From contig NZ_CP012602.1 in the NCBI RefSeq assembly GCF_001278805.1, positions 1,642,001 to 1,706,000 of the forward strand: a DNA stretch of 64,000 bases, in the 5' to 3' direction. The DNA is from Bacillus sp. FJAT-18017. Lineage in GTDB: Bacteria; Bacillota; Bacilli; Bacillales; Cytobacillaceae. Position 1 is the first letter of the stretch. Each line of letters opens with the position of its first letter. Position numbers and translations under genes: made by a program. Below are positions 17,516 to 26,780 of this stretch, piece by piece. The notes beneath the pieces are model-generated. The model ran no database searches. It saw nothing but the letters and a program-made list of their open reading frames with translations, and had not been told where the DNA came from.

Positions 17516-20500
17516 TTGAGTTTTATCAAAAATATTTACAATAAGTTCCTGAGCAATCAGGAAGAGGAAGACGTAGAAGTTGAAGATACGCCTTATAAGA
17601 GCCAATCGTTATCGACTAGTCACACAAAAAAAGAAACTGAAGCCAGAGTTGTCTATGAGTATCCAAAAGGCAACTTCCGTTTTCCACTTATACCAGATAA
17701 CAGAATTGCCAAGAGAGAAGAATCAAAGGTTCGGAGCGAGAATCGTAACAGGCGAAACCCGCTCAATGAAATTAAACAGGAGCCTGCCCAGAAAGAACGC
17801 CAAGTAAAAAAAGTTCGTCCTTTCACGCCTACTGAAATTCCATCACCTGTATTCGGATATTCAAATCAGAAAAAAGAGATGACAGAAAAGCCAGTAGTTG
17901 AGGAGCCAATTGTATATGAACTGAATGGTTTTCTGGATGTAGAGGAGTATATTTCACCAGAGTCTCCGATACATATTGAAGTGCCAGTGACCGCCCCAGG
18001 ACTTGAAAGTTTGCTAGCTGAGGAAGACAATCTTAAGAGCATCTTACCTGCTGACGAAAGAATTAGTGTCAGTAATCAGGATGATGAAGTGTGGAATAAT
18101 GGACCTGCTTTTCAGGATAAAACTCCTGTTTCTGATGCAGAAATCGATGCTAAGATAACCATGGAGTTCAACAAGGAAGAAACCACAATTCCATCTGTAA
18201 TCGAACTAGCAAATCAAATTTTAGAAGAACAAGAAGATACAAAGAGTGTTTCTGATCAAGTCATCGCTGATACTCTTGAAGAGGTAGATGAAAGCCCAGA
18301 TTTGATCCAGCCTGAAGTAGAAGTATCCAATGAAACAGAGGCTGGAATAACTGCTTCTGAAACTGCTAATATTCAAGTCGCAGCTGAAACTCTTGAAGTA
18401 GTCGATGAAACTAATGTATTGACACAGCCTGAAGTGGAAGTATCCAATGATATGGCAGCTGGAAAAACTGTTTCTGAAGCTTCAGATCTTCAAGTTGTCC
18501 TTGACACTTTTGAAGTAGTCGATGATACTCATGTATTGACGCAGCCTGAAGTGGAAGTATTCAATGAAACGGAAGCTGGAAAAATTGTTACCGAAACTGC
18601 TGATATTCAAGTGGTAGCTGAAACTCTTGAAGTGGTCGATGAAAGCCCTGCTTTGATACAAGTTTCCAATGATACGAAAGCTGCAACGAATGTAACCAAA
18701 GCTGGGAACCTTCAAGTTGTTCCTGGTGCACTTGAAAAAGACCATGAAATCAAGGTTTTGACGCAACGTGAAGTGGAAAATTCCAATGATATGGAAGCTG
18801 GAAAAGCAGTCTCTGAAGCTCCAGATATTCAAGTCATGGCTGAAACCCTTGAAGATGTTCGTGATACAGGAACTGTCCTTGAAGTGGAAGGGGAAATTGA
18901 GACTGAAGGCCTGCAGGAATCGGTTCATCCACCGGCTCCGATTGGCGAACCTGGCATTCTACCCCCACAAAAAATAGAGCCTGAACAGAATTATGTAAAA
19001 GGTGATTCACTGCCTATCGATGGCAAGGAAACTGCCGAGTTTGTAAAAGAGGAACATAAGAAAGAGGAAGACAGGCCAAAAAGAAGGTCGCATCTTCCGT
19101 TTAATGTATTGATGCTCAAAGATGATAAACGAAAACTGGAACAGCAGAAAAATGCCGCAAACCGCTCTCTGCTGAATAAAGTGCCTGCCAAGCCAGAAAG
19201 CACATCTACTACAAATCCTCCTGATAATGATGAGTATGGAGATGTGTATAGTTTCCCAGGGGCCAATTTGCTTGATCCTCCAGTACATGCAGATGGAGAT
19301 CCAACCTGGCTCGAATCGCGAAGGAAAATGCTTGAGGAGACTCTTCATAATTTCAATGTTGGAGCCAAGGTTGTCAATGTGACTCAAGGACCTTCAGTAA
19401 CTAGGTTTGAAGTACATCCCGAACCTGGTGTAAAAGTGAATAAGGTAACAAACCTTTCAGATGACATTAAATTAAGTTTGGCTGCGAGAGATATACGGAT
19501 TGAGGCCCCAATTCCGGGTAAGCATACAATTGGAATTGAAGTCCCTAATTCAAAATCACGCCCGGTTATGATTCGGGAGATTATTGACAGCTCTGTCTTT
19601 AAGGAGAACCAGTCACCCTTAACTGCAGTATTAGGGCTGGATATTTCCGGCAAGCCGATTGTTACTGATTTAAAGAAGATGCCACATGGATTAATAGCCG
19701 GTTCCACTGGTTCTGGGAAAAGCGTTTGCATTAACTCCATCCTAGTCAGCCTTCTATACAAGGCAAGTCCGGATGATTTAAGGCTTTTGCTTATTGACCC
19801 TAAAATGGTTGAACTAGCACCATATAATAGGATTCCTCATTTAGTCAGCCCTGTCATTACTGATGTAAAGGCTGCAACAGCATCCTTGAAATGGGCAGTT
19901 GAGGAAATGGAGAGGCGCTATGAACTGTTTGCACATGCGGGTGTAAGGGAGATAACTCGCTATAATGACCTTGCCATGAAAACGAAACGGTATTCAGATA
20001 AACTGCCGTTCATTGTAATCGTTATCGATGAGTTAGCGGATTTAATGATGATGGCACCAGCGGATGTGGAAGAAGCGATCTGCCGGATTGCTCAAAAGGC
20101 AAGGGCATGCGGGATACATTTAATCATAGCTACACAAAGGCCATCAGTGGATGTCATTACTGGCCTGATCAAAGCGAACGTGCCAACTCGTATCGCCTTC
20201 TCGGTTTCATCCCAGATCGATTCAAGAACGATTATAGATATGGCCGGTGCTGAAAAGCTGCTTGGACGTGGGGATATGCTGTTTCTTGAAAATGGATCAT
20301 CAAAGCCAGTCCGGCTTCAAGGAACGTTCGTTACGGATGATGAGATTGACAAGGTAGCTGATTTTACTAGAGAACAAAGAAGCCCGAATTATTTATTCGA
20401 ACAGGAAGAACTCTTAAAAAAGGCTCAGGTTACAGAGGAAGAGGATGAATTATTCTTTGAAGCTTGTGAATTTGTAGTTGAACAGGGAGGGGCCTCCACT

Positions 20501-20665
20501 TCTAGTCTTCAAAGAAGGTTTAAAGTAGGGTATAATCGGGCGGCCCGGCTGATTGATATGATGGAGGAGTCGGGATATATTTCAGGAGCCAGGGGATCGA
20601 AGCCAAGGGATGTCCTGATAACCGAAGCGGAACTTGAATCTATTCATGAATTTGGACGCCGATAG
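17516..20665 (+). CDS. sftA: DNA translocase SftA (FtsK/SpoIIIE family)
   Basis: A septum-associated ATPase that moves chromosomal DNA away from the closing division site. Unlike SpoIIIE it lacks membrane segments. Here 1049 residues: a long variable acidic linker (about 60-560), including about five copies of a 39-residue repeat (about residues 248-450), then the motor domain with Walker A AGSTGSGKS (about 728-736) and Walker B VIVIDELADLM (about 835-845). A winged-helix gamma domain lies at the C-terminus (FEACEFVVEQGGASTSSLQ onward). The TTG at 17516 is 5 bases from AAAGAGTGA and gives the usual MSFIKN-type N-terminus; GTG 17507 overlaps that site. B. subtilis SftA is about 950 residues, so the extra length lies in the linker. 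Confidence 0.92.
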   Translation: MSFIKNIYNKFLSNQEEEDVEVEDTPYKSQSLSTSHTKKETEARVVYEYPKGNFRFPLIPDNRIAKREESKVRSENRNRRNPLNEIKQEPAQKERQVKKVRPFTPTEIPSPVFGYSNQKKEMTEKPVVEEPIVYELNGFLDVEEYISPESPIHIEVPVTAPGLESLLAEEDNLKSILPADERISVSNQDDEVWNNGPAFQDKTPVSDAEIDAKITMEFNKEETTIPSVIELANQILEEQEDTKSVSDQVIADTLEEVDESPDLIQPEVEVSNETEAGITASETANIQVAAETLEVVDETNVLTQPEVEVSNDMAAGKTVSEASDLQVVLDTFEVVDDTHVLTQPEVEVFNETEAGKIVTETADIQVVAETLEVVDESPALIQVSNDTKAATNVTKAGNLQVVPGALEKDHEIKVLTQREVENSNDMEAGKAVSEAPDIQVMAETLEDVRDTGTVLEVEGEIETEGLQESVHPPAPIGEPGILPPQKIEPEQNYVKGDSLPIDGKETAEFVKEEHKKEEDRPKRRSHLPFNVLMLKDDKRKLEQQKNAANRSLLNKVPAKPESTSTTNPPDNDEYGDVYSFPGANLLDPPVHADGDPTWLESRRKMLEETLHNFNVGAKVVNVTQGPSVTRFEVHPEPGVKVNKVTNLSDDIKLSLAARDIRIEAPIPGKHTIGIEVPNSKSRPVMIREIIDSSVFKENQSPLTAVLGLDISGKPIVTDLKKMPHGLIAGSTGSGKSVCINSILVSLLYKASPDDLRLLLIDPKMVELAPYNRIPHLVSPVITDVKAATASLKWAVEEMERRYELFAHAGVREITRYNDLAMKTKRYSDKLPFIVIVIDELADLMMMAPADVEEAICRIAQKARACGIHLIIATQRPSVDVITGLIKANVPTRIAFSVSSQIDSRTIIDMAGAEKLLGRGDMLFLENGSSKPVRLQGTFVTDDEIDKVADFTREQRSPNYLFEQEELLKKAQVTEEEDELFFEACEFVVEQGGASTSSLQRRFKVGYNRAARLIDMMEESGYISGARGSKPRDVLITEAELESIHEFGRR
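18257..18870 (+). repeat. Tandem 117-bp (39-codon) repeat inside sftA
   Basis: About five and a half copies. Each begins QV.A.TLE.VDE, continues VLTQPEVEVSN, and ends EAGK.VSEA.D(I/L); the fourth copy lacks four residues. The copies differ at many positions, so the expansion is not recent. In-frame unit length keeps the linker open whatever the copy number. Confidence 0.9.
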
Positions 20666-20747
20666 GTTTGGTTTAATTTGGTTAATTTGTAGTATTCTTT
20701 ATCCGTTTGGGTAAATACTTAGAGTAACAGGCATCTTATCAGGTATG

Positions 20748-20900
20748 GCTACATCTAGCTCCAGCGCCTACGCGTGCGCAAACTTCAGGTCTCCTCCCTG
20801 CGATAAGTCATCATCGAATCGTTTTCGCTTTTCGTGATTCCTTTATCCAGTCGAAGCCCCTCCAGTTTGTACGGCGATGACCAAGGCGCTTGCGCTTTTG
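20748..20900 (+). repeat. Dispersed hairpin repeat, copy R3
   Basis: Closest to R1: CTAGCTCCAGCGCCTACGCG at the 5' side, CGATAAGTCATCATCGAATCG in the centre, GGCGATGACCAAGGCGCTTG at the 3' side. GCAAACT pairs with AGTTTGT here, where R1 has GTAAACT with AGTTTAT. Confidence 0.8.
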
Positions 20901-20950
20901 TTGCTTTCGTACTTTAAAGAGTTTGTTTGATAGTGTCTACCCGGCAAACG

Positions 20951-20959
20951 TGTTATAAT
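20951..20959 (+). promoter_or_regulatory. Probable extended -10 promoter element of murC
   Basis: TGTTATAAT has a perfect TATAAT with a TG two bases upstream. A TTGATA upstream is 21 bases away, too far for a standard -35, so the extended -10 probably carries recognition. Confidence 0.5.
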
Positions 20960-21069
20960 TCAATATTATATTGTTTCATTGGATAGTACTGGGCTTTTTT
21001 TCCAATTAGCAATTAACATTGGGCGTCATATACTGTGTTACAGAAAGATGTTTGTTGGAGGTTCTTTAT

Positions 21070-22371
21070 ATGACTATTTACCATTTTGTAGGTATCAAGG
21101 GGTCCGGAATGAGTGCTCTCGCACAAGTTCTCCATGATATGAATTATGAAGTGCAGGGCTCTGATGTCGAAAAGCGGTTTTTTACTCAGCAGGCTCTTGA
21201 GGAATCCGGAATAAAGATCCTTCCTTTTCAAAAAGAAAATATTCAGCCAGGCATGGTTGTTATCGCAGGTAATGCCTTTCCCGATACACATGAAGAAATT
21301 CAGGAGGCTTTAAGGCTTGGCCTTGATGTTATCCGTTATCACCGTTTTCTCGGGGAATTTATGGAGAAGTTCATTAGTGTAGGAGTCACTGGGGCCCATG
21401 GCAAGACCTCTACAACAGGTCTTCTTGCCCATGTCATGAAAGGGGCTAAGCCTACTTCCTACCTAATTGGTGATGGTACAGGCAAAGGTGAGCTGGATGC
21501 TTCTTATTTTGTTTTTGAAGCATGTGAATACCGGAGGCATTTCCTATCGTACCACCCGGATTATGCCATTATGACTAATATCGATTTTGATCATCCCGAT
21601 TATTTTGCAAATATTGAGGATGTATTTTCAGCATTTCAGGAAGTAGCTCTTCAGGTCAAGAAAGGCATCATTGCCTGCGGCGATGACGAGCATCTTCAAA
21701 AAATTCAAGCGAAAGTACCCGTTGTGTTTTATGGTTTTGGGGAGGACAATGATTTTCAAGCTCGGAATATTATCAAAAGCCCTGAGGGAACTACGTTCGA
21801 TGTTTTTGTACGTAATACGTACTTCGAAACATTTACGCTTCCTTCCTACGGAGACCATAATATCCTTAACTCACTTGCGGTGATTGCCATTTGCCATTAT
21901 GAAAGTATGGATGTTAACATCGTCAAGGATCAGCTCAGAACCTTTGAAGGTGTTAAAAGAAGGTTTACAGAGAAAAAGCTTGGAAGCCAAATTGTTATAG
22001 ATGATTACGCCCATCATCCTACTGAAATTAGGGCTACACTTGATGCAGCAAGGCAAAAGTTTCCTGACAGGGAAATTGTTGCTGTATTCCAGCCTCATAC
22101 GTTCACCAGGACACAGACATTCCTCCAGGAATTCGCAGACAGCCTAAGCCTGGCTGATAAAGTTTATTTGTGTGATATCTTTGGTTCCGCCAGGGAAAAT
22201 CATGGAAAGCTGTCCATTAATGATTTGGTAGATAAAATTGGCGGGGCCGAGGTCCTATCGGAGGAACATACCGAAATCCTTCAGGGGCATGAGGGCGGCG
22301 TCATCATATTCATGGGTGCCGGCGATATCCAAAAGTTCCAGATAGCTTATGAAAAAGCATATACCGCTTAA
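21070..22371 (+). CDS. murC: UDP-N-acetylmuramate--L-alanine ligase
   Basis: Cytosolic ATP-dependent Mur ligase that adds L-alanine to UDP-MurNAc, the first amino acid of the peptidoglycan stem peptide. The 433-residue protein has the UDP-binding N-terminus [11 protein letters not shown], the ATP loop GAHGKTSTT (residues 108-116) and the central/C-terminal Mur ligase domains with [10 protein letters not shown]. The start is ATG 21070 after TTGGAGG; the longer open frame from 21019 is not supported. Position after sftA matches B. subtilis. Confidence 0.95.
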   Translation: MTIYHFVGIKGSGMSALAQVLHDMNYEVQGSDVEKRFFTQQALEESGIKILPFQKENIQPGMVVIAGNAFPDTHEEIQEALRLGLDVIRYHRFLGEFMEKFISVGVTGAHGKTSTTGLLAHVMKGAKPTSYLIGDGTGKGELDASYFVFEACEYRRHFLSYHPDYAIMTNIDFDHPDYFANIEDVFSAFQEVALQVKKGIIACGDDEHLQKIQAKVPVVFYGFGEDNDFQARNIIKSPEGTTFDVFVRNTYFETFTLPSYGDHNILNSLAVIAICHYESMDVNIVKDQLRTFEGVKRRFTEKKLGSQIVIDDYAHHPTEIRATLDAARQKFPDREIVAVFQPHTFTRTQTFLQEFADSLSLADKVYLCDIFGSARENHGKLSINDLVDKIGGAEVLSEEHTEILQGHEGGVIIFMGAGDIQKFQIAYEKAYTA

Positions 22372-22418
22372 TCTTTACCAGGATACTAACGGAAAATGAC
22401 CGTTGGCAAAGAGAATGA

Positions 22419-22452
22419 AAAAGGATGCAGGTTTACCTGCATCCTTTTTATT
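22419..22452. terminator. Bidirectional terminator between murC and ampS
   Basis: AAAAGGATGCAGG pairs with CCTGCATCCTTTT, with T-runs on both strands. Confidence 0.88.
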
Positions 22453-22570
22453 ATAAAGGAAGTTTAATATTCCAGACTGTGGATAACTTTTTTATTGAGT
22501 TTGTCTGCCTCTAGCTGAACAAGAAAAGCTTCTCTGAAATTGCATCACATGAAATTACGCGTTAGACTGC

Positions 22571-23686
22571 TTACTTTAGGTTCTCCGGATTCAGTTGCTC
22601 TAGTTCAGGAAGAACGAAGCGGCCGTCCTTGCGGATTAGTACATCATCAAAATAGATTTCCCCGCCACCGTATTCAGGACGCTGGATATTGACCATGTCC
22701 CAATGGATATTGGAGTGGTTGCCGTTATAGGCGTCATCATAGCTTTGTCCAGGTGTGAAGTGGAAGCTTCCATCAATTTTTTCATCAAACAGGATATCTT
22801 GCATTGGAGTCTGGATATAAGGATTGACACCAATTGCAAACTCTCCTACATAACGGGCACCTTCATCGGTATCGAAAATTTTGTTAATACGTTCTGTATC
22901 ATTCGAAACTGCTTCAACAATTTTGCCATCCTTGAAAGTAAGCTTGACATTCTCAAAAGTAAAACCCTGGTAAGGCGAAGGTGTATTGTATGTGATAACG
23001 CCATTTACTGAATCCCGTACAGGGGCGGTATAAACCTCACCGTCGGGAATATTCATTTGGCCTGCACACTTAATTGCTGGAATGTCTTTAATTGAGAAGG
23101 TAAGATCAGTTCCGGGGCCGGTCAAACGGACTTTATCAGTCCTGTTCATCAGCTCGACAAGGCTGTCCATTGCTTTATCCATCTTGCTGTAATCCAAGTT
23201 ACATACATTAAAATAAAAGTCTTCAAATGCTTCTGTACTCATTTTCGCCAATTGGGCCATGGATGATGTCGGGTACCTGAGTACTACCCACTTAGTCTTA
23301 GGGACGCGGATATCTCTATGTACCTTCTTGCCAATCGTGTTCCCATGGATTTTCATTTTTTCATCCGGAACATCAGCATGTTCGCTAATGTTATTTCCGG
23401 AGCGCAAGCCTATGTATGCATCCATTTCCTTCATTACAGCAGCTTCAAAGTCAGCAATCATGCTAAAGTTTTCTTCCTGTGCGCCCATCAGCAGCGCCCG
23501 GTCTACCTGATGGTCTTTAAGAAGGACGAAGGGGTAGCCGCCAGCAGCGTATGCCTCTTTGACCAGCGCTGTTACAAGCTCGCGCTGAAGCCCGAAATTT
23601 TCAATCAATACTTTTTCACCTTTTTGCAGCCGGACAGAATAATTAATTAAATTCTTTGCCAGTGTCTCAATTCTAGGGTCCTTCAT
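22571..23686 (-). CDS. ampS: M29-family metallo-aminopeptidase AmpS
   Basis: A 371-residue aminopeptidase of the thermophilic M29 family, removing N-terminal residues from peptides in the cytosol. Conserved family stretches include GLRSGNNISEHADVP (about 96-110), the glutamate-containing IPDGEVYTAP and the metal-site residues near the C-terminus in GNHSNIHWDMV, followed by GGGEIYFDD. The ATG lies 7 bases after AAAGGAGG. It is transcribed against the neighbouring plus-strand genes and ends at the shared hairpin after murC. Confidence 0.88.
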   Translation of the reverse strand: MKDPRIETLAKNLINYSVRLQKGEKVLIENFGLQRELVTALVKEAYAAGGYPFVLLKDHQVDRALLMGAQEENFSMIADFEAAVMKEMDAYIGLRSGNNISEHADVPDEKMKIHGNTIGKKVHRDIRVPKTKWVVLRYPTSSMAQLAKMSTEAFEDFYFNVCNLDYSKMDKAMDSLVELMNRTDKVRLTGPGTDLTFSIKDIPAIKCAGQMNIPDGEVYTAPVRDSVNGVITYNTPSPYQGFTFENVKLTFKDGKIVEAVSNDTERINKIFDTDEGARYVGEFAIGVNPYIQTPMQDILFDEKIDGSFHFTPGQSYDDAYNGNHSNIHWDMVNIQRPEYGGGEIYFDDVLIRKDGRFVLPELEQLNPENLK

Positions 23687-23879
23687 ATCGGAGACCTCCT
23701 TTATTTATCTAGAGAATAAACCTTTCATTACTTTCAGAAAGATGCTTTCGCGTTATTTATTCCATCTACTAGTTTAACCCAATTGGTGGAAAAAGTTTAA
23801 AATTTAGATTAAAGAAGAAAAACTTTCTTTCTTTTGAAGGAAAAAAATAAGTTTTAGGGAAATAATAATACAACCAGCT

Positions 23880-23904
23880 GTTTATGGTTTTTCCCTATGG
23901 GTAA
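23880..23904 (+). promoter_or_regulatory. Predicted SigB promoter of ytxG-ytxH-ytxJ
   Basis: GTTTAT, 13 bases, GGGTAA: close to the SigB pattern GTTT...GGGTAT with the right spacing. It lies 33 bp before the ytxG start. The ytxGHJ operon of B. subtilis is known to be under SigB (and SigH), which fits. Confidence 0.7.
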
Positions 23905-23937
23905 AAGTAACTGTAGATTAACGGAGGTGTAGAACAG

Positions 23938-24417
23938 ATGGAAGTAATTTTATATTTAAGTGTAGCGGTTATTGCTATAGCATTTTTTGTCCTTGTAATC
24001 TATTTATCAAAGACATTGAAATCGCTCCAAATCACTCTAGAAAGTGTATCGAAGACTCTGGTGGGCCTCGAACGCCAGCTTGATGGGGTCACGAAGGAAA
24101 CAGCAGTTCTCTTGCATAAAACCAATGCTTTAGCAGACGATATCCACAGGAAATCTGAAAGTCTCAATACGGTTGTTGAAGCGGTGAAAAATGTCGGGAC
24201 ATCAGTCAACAAATTTAACCAATCTGTCCAGACTATTGTTGGCTCGGTTGATAAACAAATTGACCAGAATAAGGACAAGATTTCACAAATCGTTCAATGG
24301 AGCAATGTTCTCATTGAATTGAAGGACAAGTGGAATGCTAGGAAACAGGCTGCAGCTACAGCTTCAGTGAAACGTGAGTTGTTGGAGCCCCAAACTGATA
24401 GGGGTAATTTACAATAA
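23938..24417 (+). CDS. ytxG: YtxG, DUF948 membrane-anchored stress protein
   Basis: A 159-residue protein with one N-terminal membrane segment (residues about 2-24) followed by a long coiled coil (about 25-125) of heptad-like Leu/Val/Thr repeats, typical of DUF948. The C-terminal tail is basic and then acidic. B. subtilis YtxG is a general stress protein of unknown mechanism. The start ATG is 8 bases after GGAGGTG. First gene of the ytxG-ytxH-ytxJ unit behind a SigB-like promoter. Confidence 0.85.
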   Translation: MEVILYLSVAVIAIAFFVLVIYLSKTLKSLQITLESVSKTLVGLERQLDGVTKETAVLLHKTNALADDIHRKSESLNTVVEAVKNVGTSVNKFNQSVQTIVGSVDKQIDQNKDKISQIVQWSNVLIELKDKWNARKQAAATASVKRELLEPQTDRGNLQ

Positions 24418-24433
24418 GGGAGGCCTTGTATCA

Positions 24434-24931
24434 ATGACAGGCAGGGACAATGGAATGAGAGAGTTTGAAGAAAAGAATGTCACATCAAAAGACTTCATAA
24501 CAGGTGCAGTAATAGGCGGCTTGATTGGTGCCGCTGCGGCGTTATTCCTCGCACCAAAGTCAGGGCGTGAAATGAGGGAATCTGTCTCAGGACAAGCATC
24601 CGCTCTGAAGGACAGAACAGTCCAAATGAAGGATACAGTCGTTGAAAAGACTGGCGAACTAACCAACATCACGAAAGAAAAAACATCTTCATTAACACAG
24701 GCAGTCTCTCAGCAATCCTCCAATTTGATTGGTAAAATCAAGGGGTCTGAGACTGTTGAGGAACCAACTGGTGAGGCTGAGGTTCCGGCTGTAGAGACGG
24801 AGTATATTCCGCTTGAAACCTCCAACAGGCCTTTTGAGGAACTGACCCTTTCCGATGATGCCGAAGTCCGTGAAAAGCTCGAGGAAGTCAAGGAAGCTCT
24901 TGATGGCGAAGAAACTAAATACAATAGCTAA
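24434..24931 (+). CDS. ytxH: YtxH-family stress protein
   Basis: A 165-residue protein with the YtxH signature: a short glycine/alanine-rich membrane segment FITGAVIGGLIGAAAALFLA (about residues 19-38), then PKSGREMRE and an amphipathic, coiled-coil-like tail, ending in an acidic stretch. It starts 16 bp after ytxG with AAGGGAGG as ribosome binding site. General stress protein; the molecular role is unknown. A longer open frame from 24374 overlaps ytxG and is not supported. Confidence 0.85.
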   Translation: MTGRDNGMREFEEKNVTSKDFITGAVIGGLIGAAAALFLAPKSGREMRESVSGQASALKDRTVQMKDTVVEKTGELTNITKEKTSSLTQAVSQQSSNLIGKIKGSETVEEPTGEAEVPAVETEYIPLETSNRPFEELTLSDDAEVREKLEEVKEALDGEETKYNS

Positions 24932-24961
24932 CAGTCTGGAACTGATTAGTTGAAAAACGGG

Positions 24962-24995
24962 ACGGTGAAGTGATATTATTGCTTCACCGTTTTGC
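24962..24995 (+). terminator. Hairpin between ytxH and ytxJ
   Basis: ACGGTGAAG pairs perfectly with CTTCACCGT over 11 bases, followed only by TTTG. With such a short T-run it may be a partial terminator that lowers ytxJ expression or an RNA processing/stability element. Confidence 0.5.
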
Positions 24996-25024
24996 ATGAA
25001 ATCACTAGGAAAAGGAGAATCGTA

Positions 25025-25348
25025 ATGATTAATACACTTGAATCAATTGAACAATTCGATGAAATTATTAAAAAGGAATCGAAGGTCATGATCCTGAAGC
25101 ATAGCAGCACTTGTCCCATTTCGCATGCTGCATTTGAAGAATATGGTGAATTTGCCGGCGATGACAGCATACCTGCCTGGATGCTGATTGTTCAGGAATC
25201 ACGGCCTCTATCCACTCATATCGCTGAAACATATGGGATTAAGCATGAATCCCCTCAAGCTATCCTCTTTGCAGATGGACAGCCAGTGTGGAATGCTTCC
25301 CATTGGAAAATAACAAAAAAATCCCTAAACGAAGCAATCCAAGGATAA
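25025..25348 (+). CDS. brxC: Monothiol bacilliredoxin YtxJ (BrxC)
   Basis: A 107-residue thioredoxin-fold protein of the bacillithiol system with a single active cysteine in the TCPIS motif (Cys30). It is thought to remove bacillithiol from S-bacillithiolated proteins. Other thioredoxin-fold marks are ISHAAFEEYGEF after the active site and ESPQAILF with the cis-proline. The ATG follows AAAAGGAGAAT. Last gene of the SigB-type stress unit; a terminator follows at 25440. Confidence 0.87.
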   Translation: MINTLESIEQFDEIIKKESKVMILKHSSTCPISHAAFEEYGEFAGDDSIPAWMLIVQESRPLSTHIAETYGIKHESPQAILFADGQPVWNASHWKITKKSLNEAIQG

Positions 25349-25549
25349 TTAAAAGTTTTTAATTGTTATATTGATTGTTAGCCGCCTTCATGCTGGATAA
25401 CCAACTGAAAGTGGCCGTACTCTTTATTTTGTTCCCAAGCTCGCCAAATGGCGAGTTTTCTTTATTTTTATGCGGGATGGGCAATAATAGGGAGCAGAGA
25501 GAAAAAGGATACTTTAACACTTAAAAGCGTTTAATTGTTAAAGAAAATG
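25349..25549. other. Gap between ytxJ and the aroA promoter
   Basis: Contains the ytxJ terminator (25440-25470) and nothing else I can assign. Confidence 0.5.
25440..25470 (+). terminator. Terminator of ytxGHJ
   Basis: CTCGCC pairs perfectly with GGCGAG over AAAT, followed by TTTTCTTTATTTTT. Confidence 0.82.
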
Positions 25550-25578
25550 ATGACAAAATTTTCGTAATAAAGTATAAT
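25550..25578 (+). promoter_or_regulatory. SigA-type promoter of aroA
   Basis: ATGACA (5/6 to TTGACA), 17 bases, perfect TATAAT. The start codon of aroA is about 85 bases downstream of the predicted transcription start. Confidence 0.7.
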
Positions 25579-25667
25579 ATATCCTATTAGCCGGGAGATG
25601 CGCTAATTCTCCATTATTGCCTAAAACTATTGATGAAACTCGGGCTGACGAAAGGACGGAATACGGT

Positions 25668-26738
25668 ATGAATGAATTGGATAAGTTACGGTCCCGTATT
25701 GATGAACTCAATATGGAACTCCTTCAGATTATCAGCGAGCGCGCACAATTGGCTCAGGAAATTGGGCGTGTGAAGGAAACCCAGGGAGTGTATCGATTTG
25801 ATCCTGTACGTGAAAGAAAAATGCTCGATATCATCAAGCAGAAAAATGAAGGGCCATTTGAAGATTCAACCATTGAACATATTTTCAAGGAAATTTTCAA
25901 GGCCAGCCTGGAGCTGCAAAAAGATGATCACAGCAAAGCTCTGCTTGTTTCCAGGAAAAAGCACCCTGAAAACACAATTGTAGAAGTTAATGGCGAGCAA
26001 ATTGGTGACGGGAAACCACACTTTGTTTTTGGGCCTTGTGCAGTAGAGTCCTATGAACAAGTTGCCACTGTCGCGAAGCATATGCAGCAAAAGGGCCTCA
26101 AGCTGCTTAGAGGTGGGGCATTTAAGCCGCGTACATCTCCTTATGACTTCCAGGGGCTAGGTGTTGAAGGATTGAAAATTCTAAAGCGGATTTCCCAAGA
26201 GTACAATATGGCGGTTATTAGTGAAATCGTTAACCCTGCCGATATCGAGATGGCTGAAGAATATCTTGATGTCATCCAGATTGGCGCGAGAAATATGCAG
26301 AACTTTGAATTGCTGAAAGCAGCAGGCGCTTCAACAAAGCCAATTTTGCTAAAACGTGGAATCTCCGCAACTATTGAAGAATTTATCAATGCTGCTGAAT
26401 ATATCATGTCACAGGGTAACGGCAATATCATTCTTTGTGAGCGCGGTATTAGGACGTATGAAAAAGCAACAAGGAACACGCTCGATATTACTGCAGTACC
26501 AATCTTAAAGCAGGAAACCCATCTTCCTGTCATGGTTGATGTAACTCATTCTACTGGCAGAAGGGATTTACTCCTTCCTGCTGCTAAGGCTGCCCTTGCA
26601 ATCGGTGCGGATGGCGTGATGGCAGAGGTTCATCCGGATCCAGCTGTCGCTTTGTCGGATTCGGCTCAGCAAATGAACCTGGAGCAGTTTGACAGTTTTC
26701 TATCAGAGCTTATGGCCTCAAACCTAGTGCGCCAATAA
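25668..26738 (+). CDS. aroA: Bifunctional chorismate mutase / DAHP synthase
   Basis: Fused enzyme of the shikimate pathway. The N-terminal AroQ-type chorismate mutase domain (about residues 1-85) feeds regulation of the C-terminal 3-deoxy-7-phosphoheptulonate synthase (about 105-350), which condenses PEP and erythrose-4-phosphate. Marks: [42 protein letters not shown] and [10 protein letters not shown]. The 356 residues match B. subtilis AroA. I chose ATG 25668, which gives the family N-terminus; the frame is open back to 25617. It is probably feedback-inhibited by chorismate and prephenate through the mutase domain, as in the family. Confidence 0.95.
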   Translation: MNELDKLRSRIDELNMELLQIISERAQLAQEIGRVKETQGVYRFDPVRERKMLDIIKQKNEGPFEDSTIEHIFKEIFKASLELQKDDHSKALLVSRKKHPENTIVEVNGEQIGDGKPHFVFGPCAVESYEQVATVAKHMQQKGLKLLRGGAFKPRTSPYDFQGLGVEGLKILKRISQEYNMAVISEIVNPADIEMAEEYLDVIQIGARNMQNFELLKAAGASTKPILLKRGISATIEEFINAAEYIMSQGNGNIILCERGIRTYEKATRNTLDITAVPILKQETHLPVMVDVTHSTGRRDLLLPAAKAALAIGADGVMAEVHPDPAVALSDSAQQMNLEQFDSFLSELMASNLVRQ

Positions 26739-26743
26739 TCCTC

Positions 26744-26780
26744 AGAATGCCTTCTGTCCGGGACAGAAGGCATTCTTATG
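26744..26780 (+). terminator. Strong terminator of aroA
   Basis: AGAATGCCTTCTGTCC followed at once by its near-perfect complement, a 16-bp stem, then TTATGTT. Confidence 0.82.

Larger units (their letters stand above)
20666..21069. other. 404-bp gap between sftA and murC
   Basis: Holds repeat copy R3 (20748-20900) and the murC promoter region with an extended -10 at 20951-20959. No gene seen and no clear terminator after sftA. Confidence 0.6.

Noticed and set aside
20927..20959. Standard -35/-10 promoter TTGATA...TATAAT for murC
   Set aside because: The spacer is 21 bases, too long; only the extended -10 is kept.
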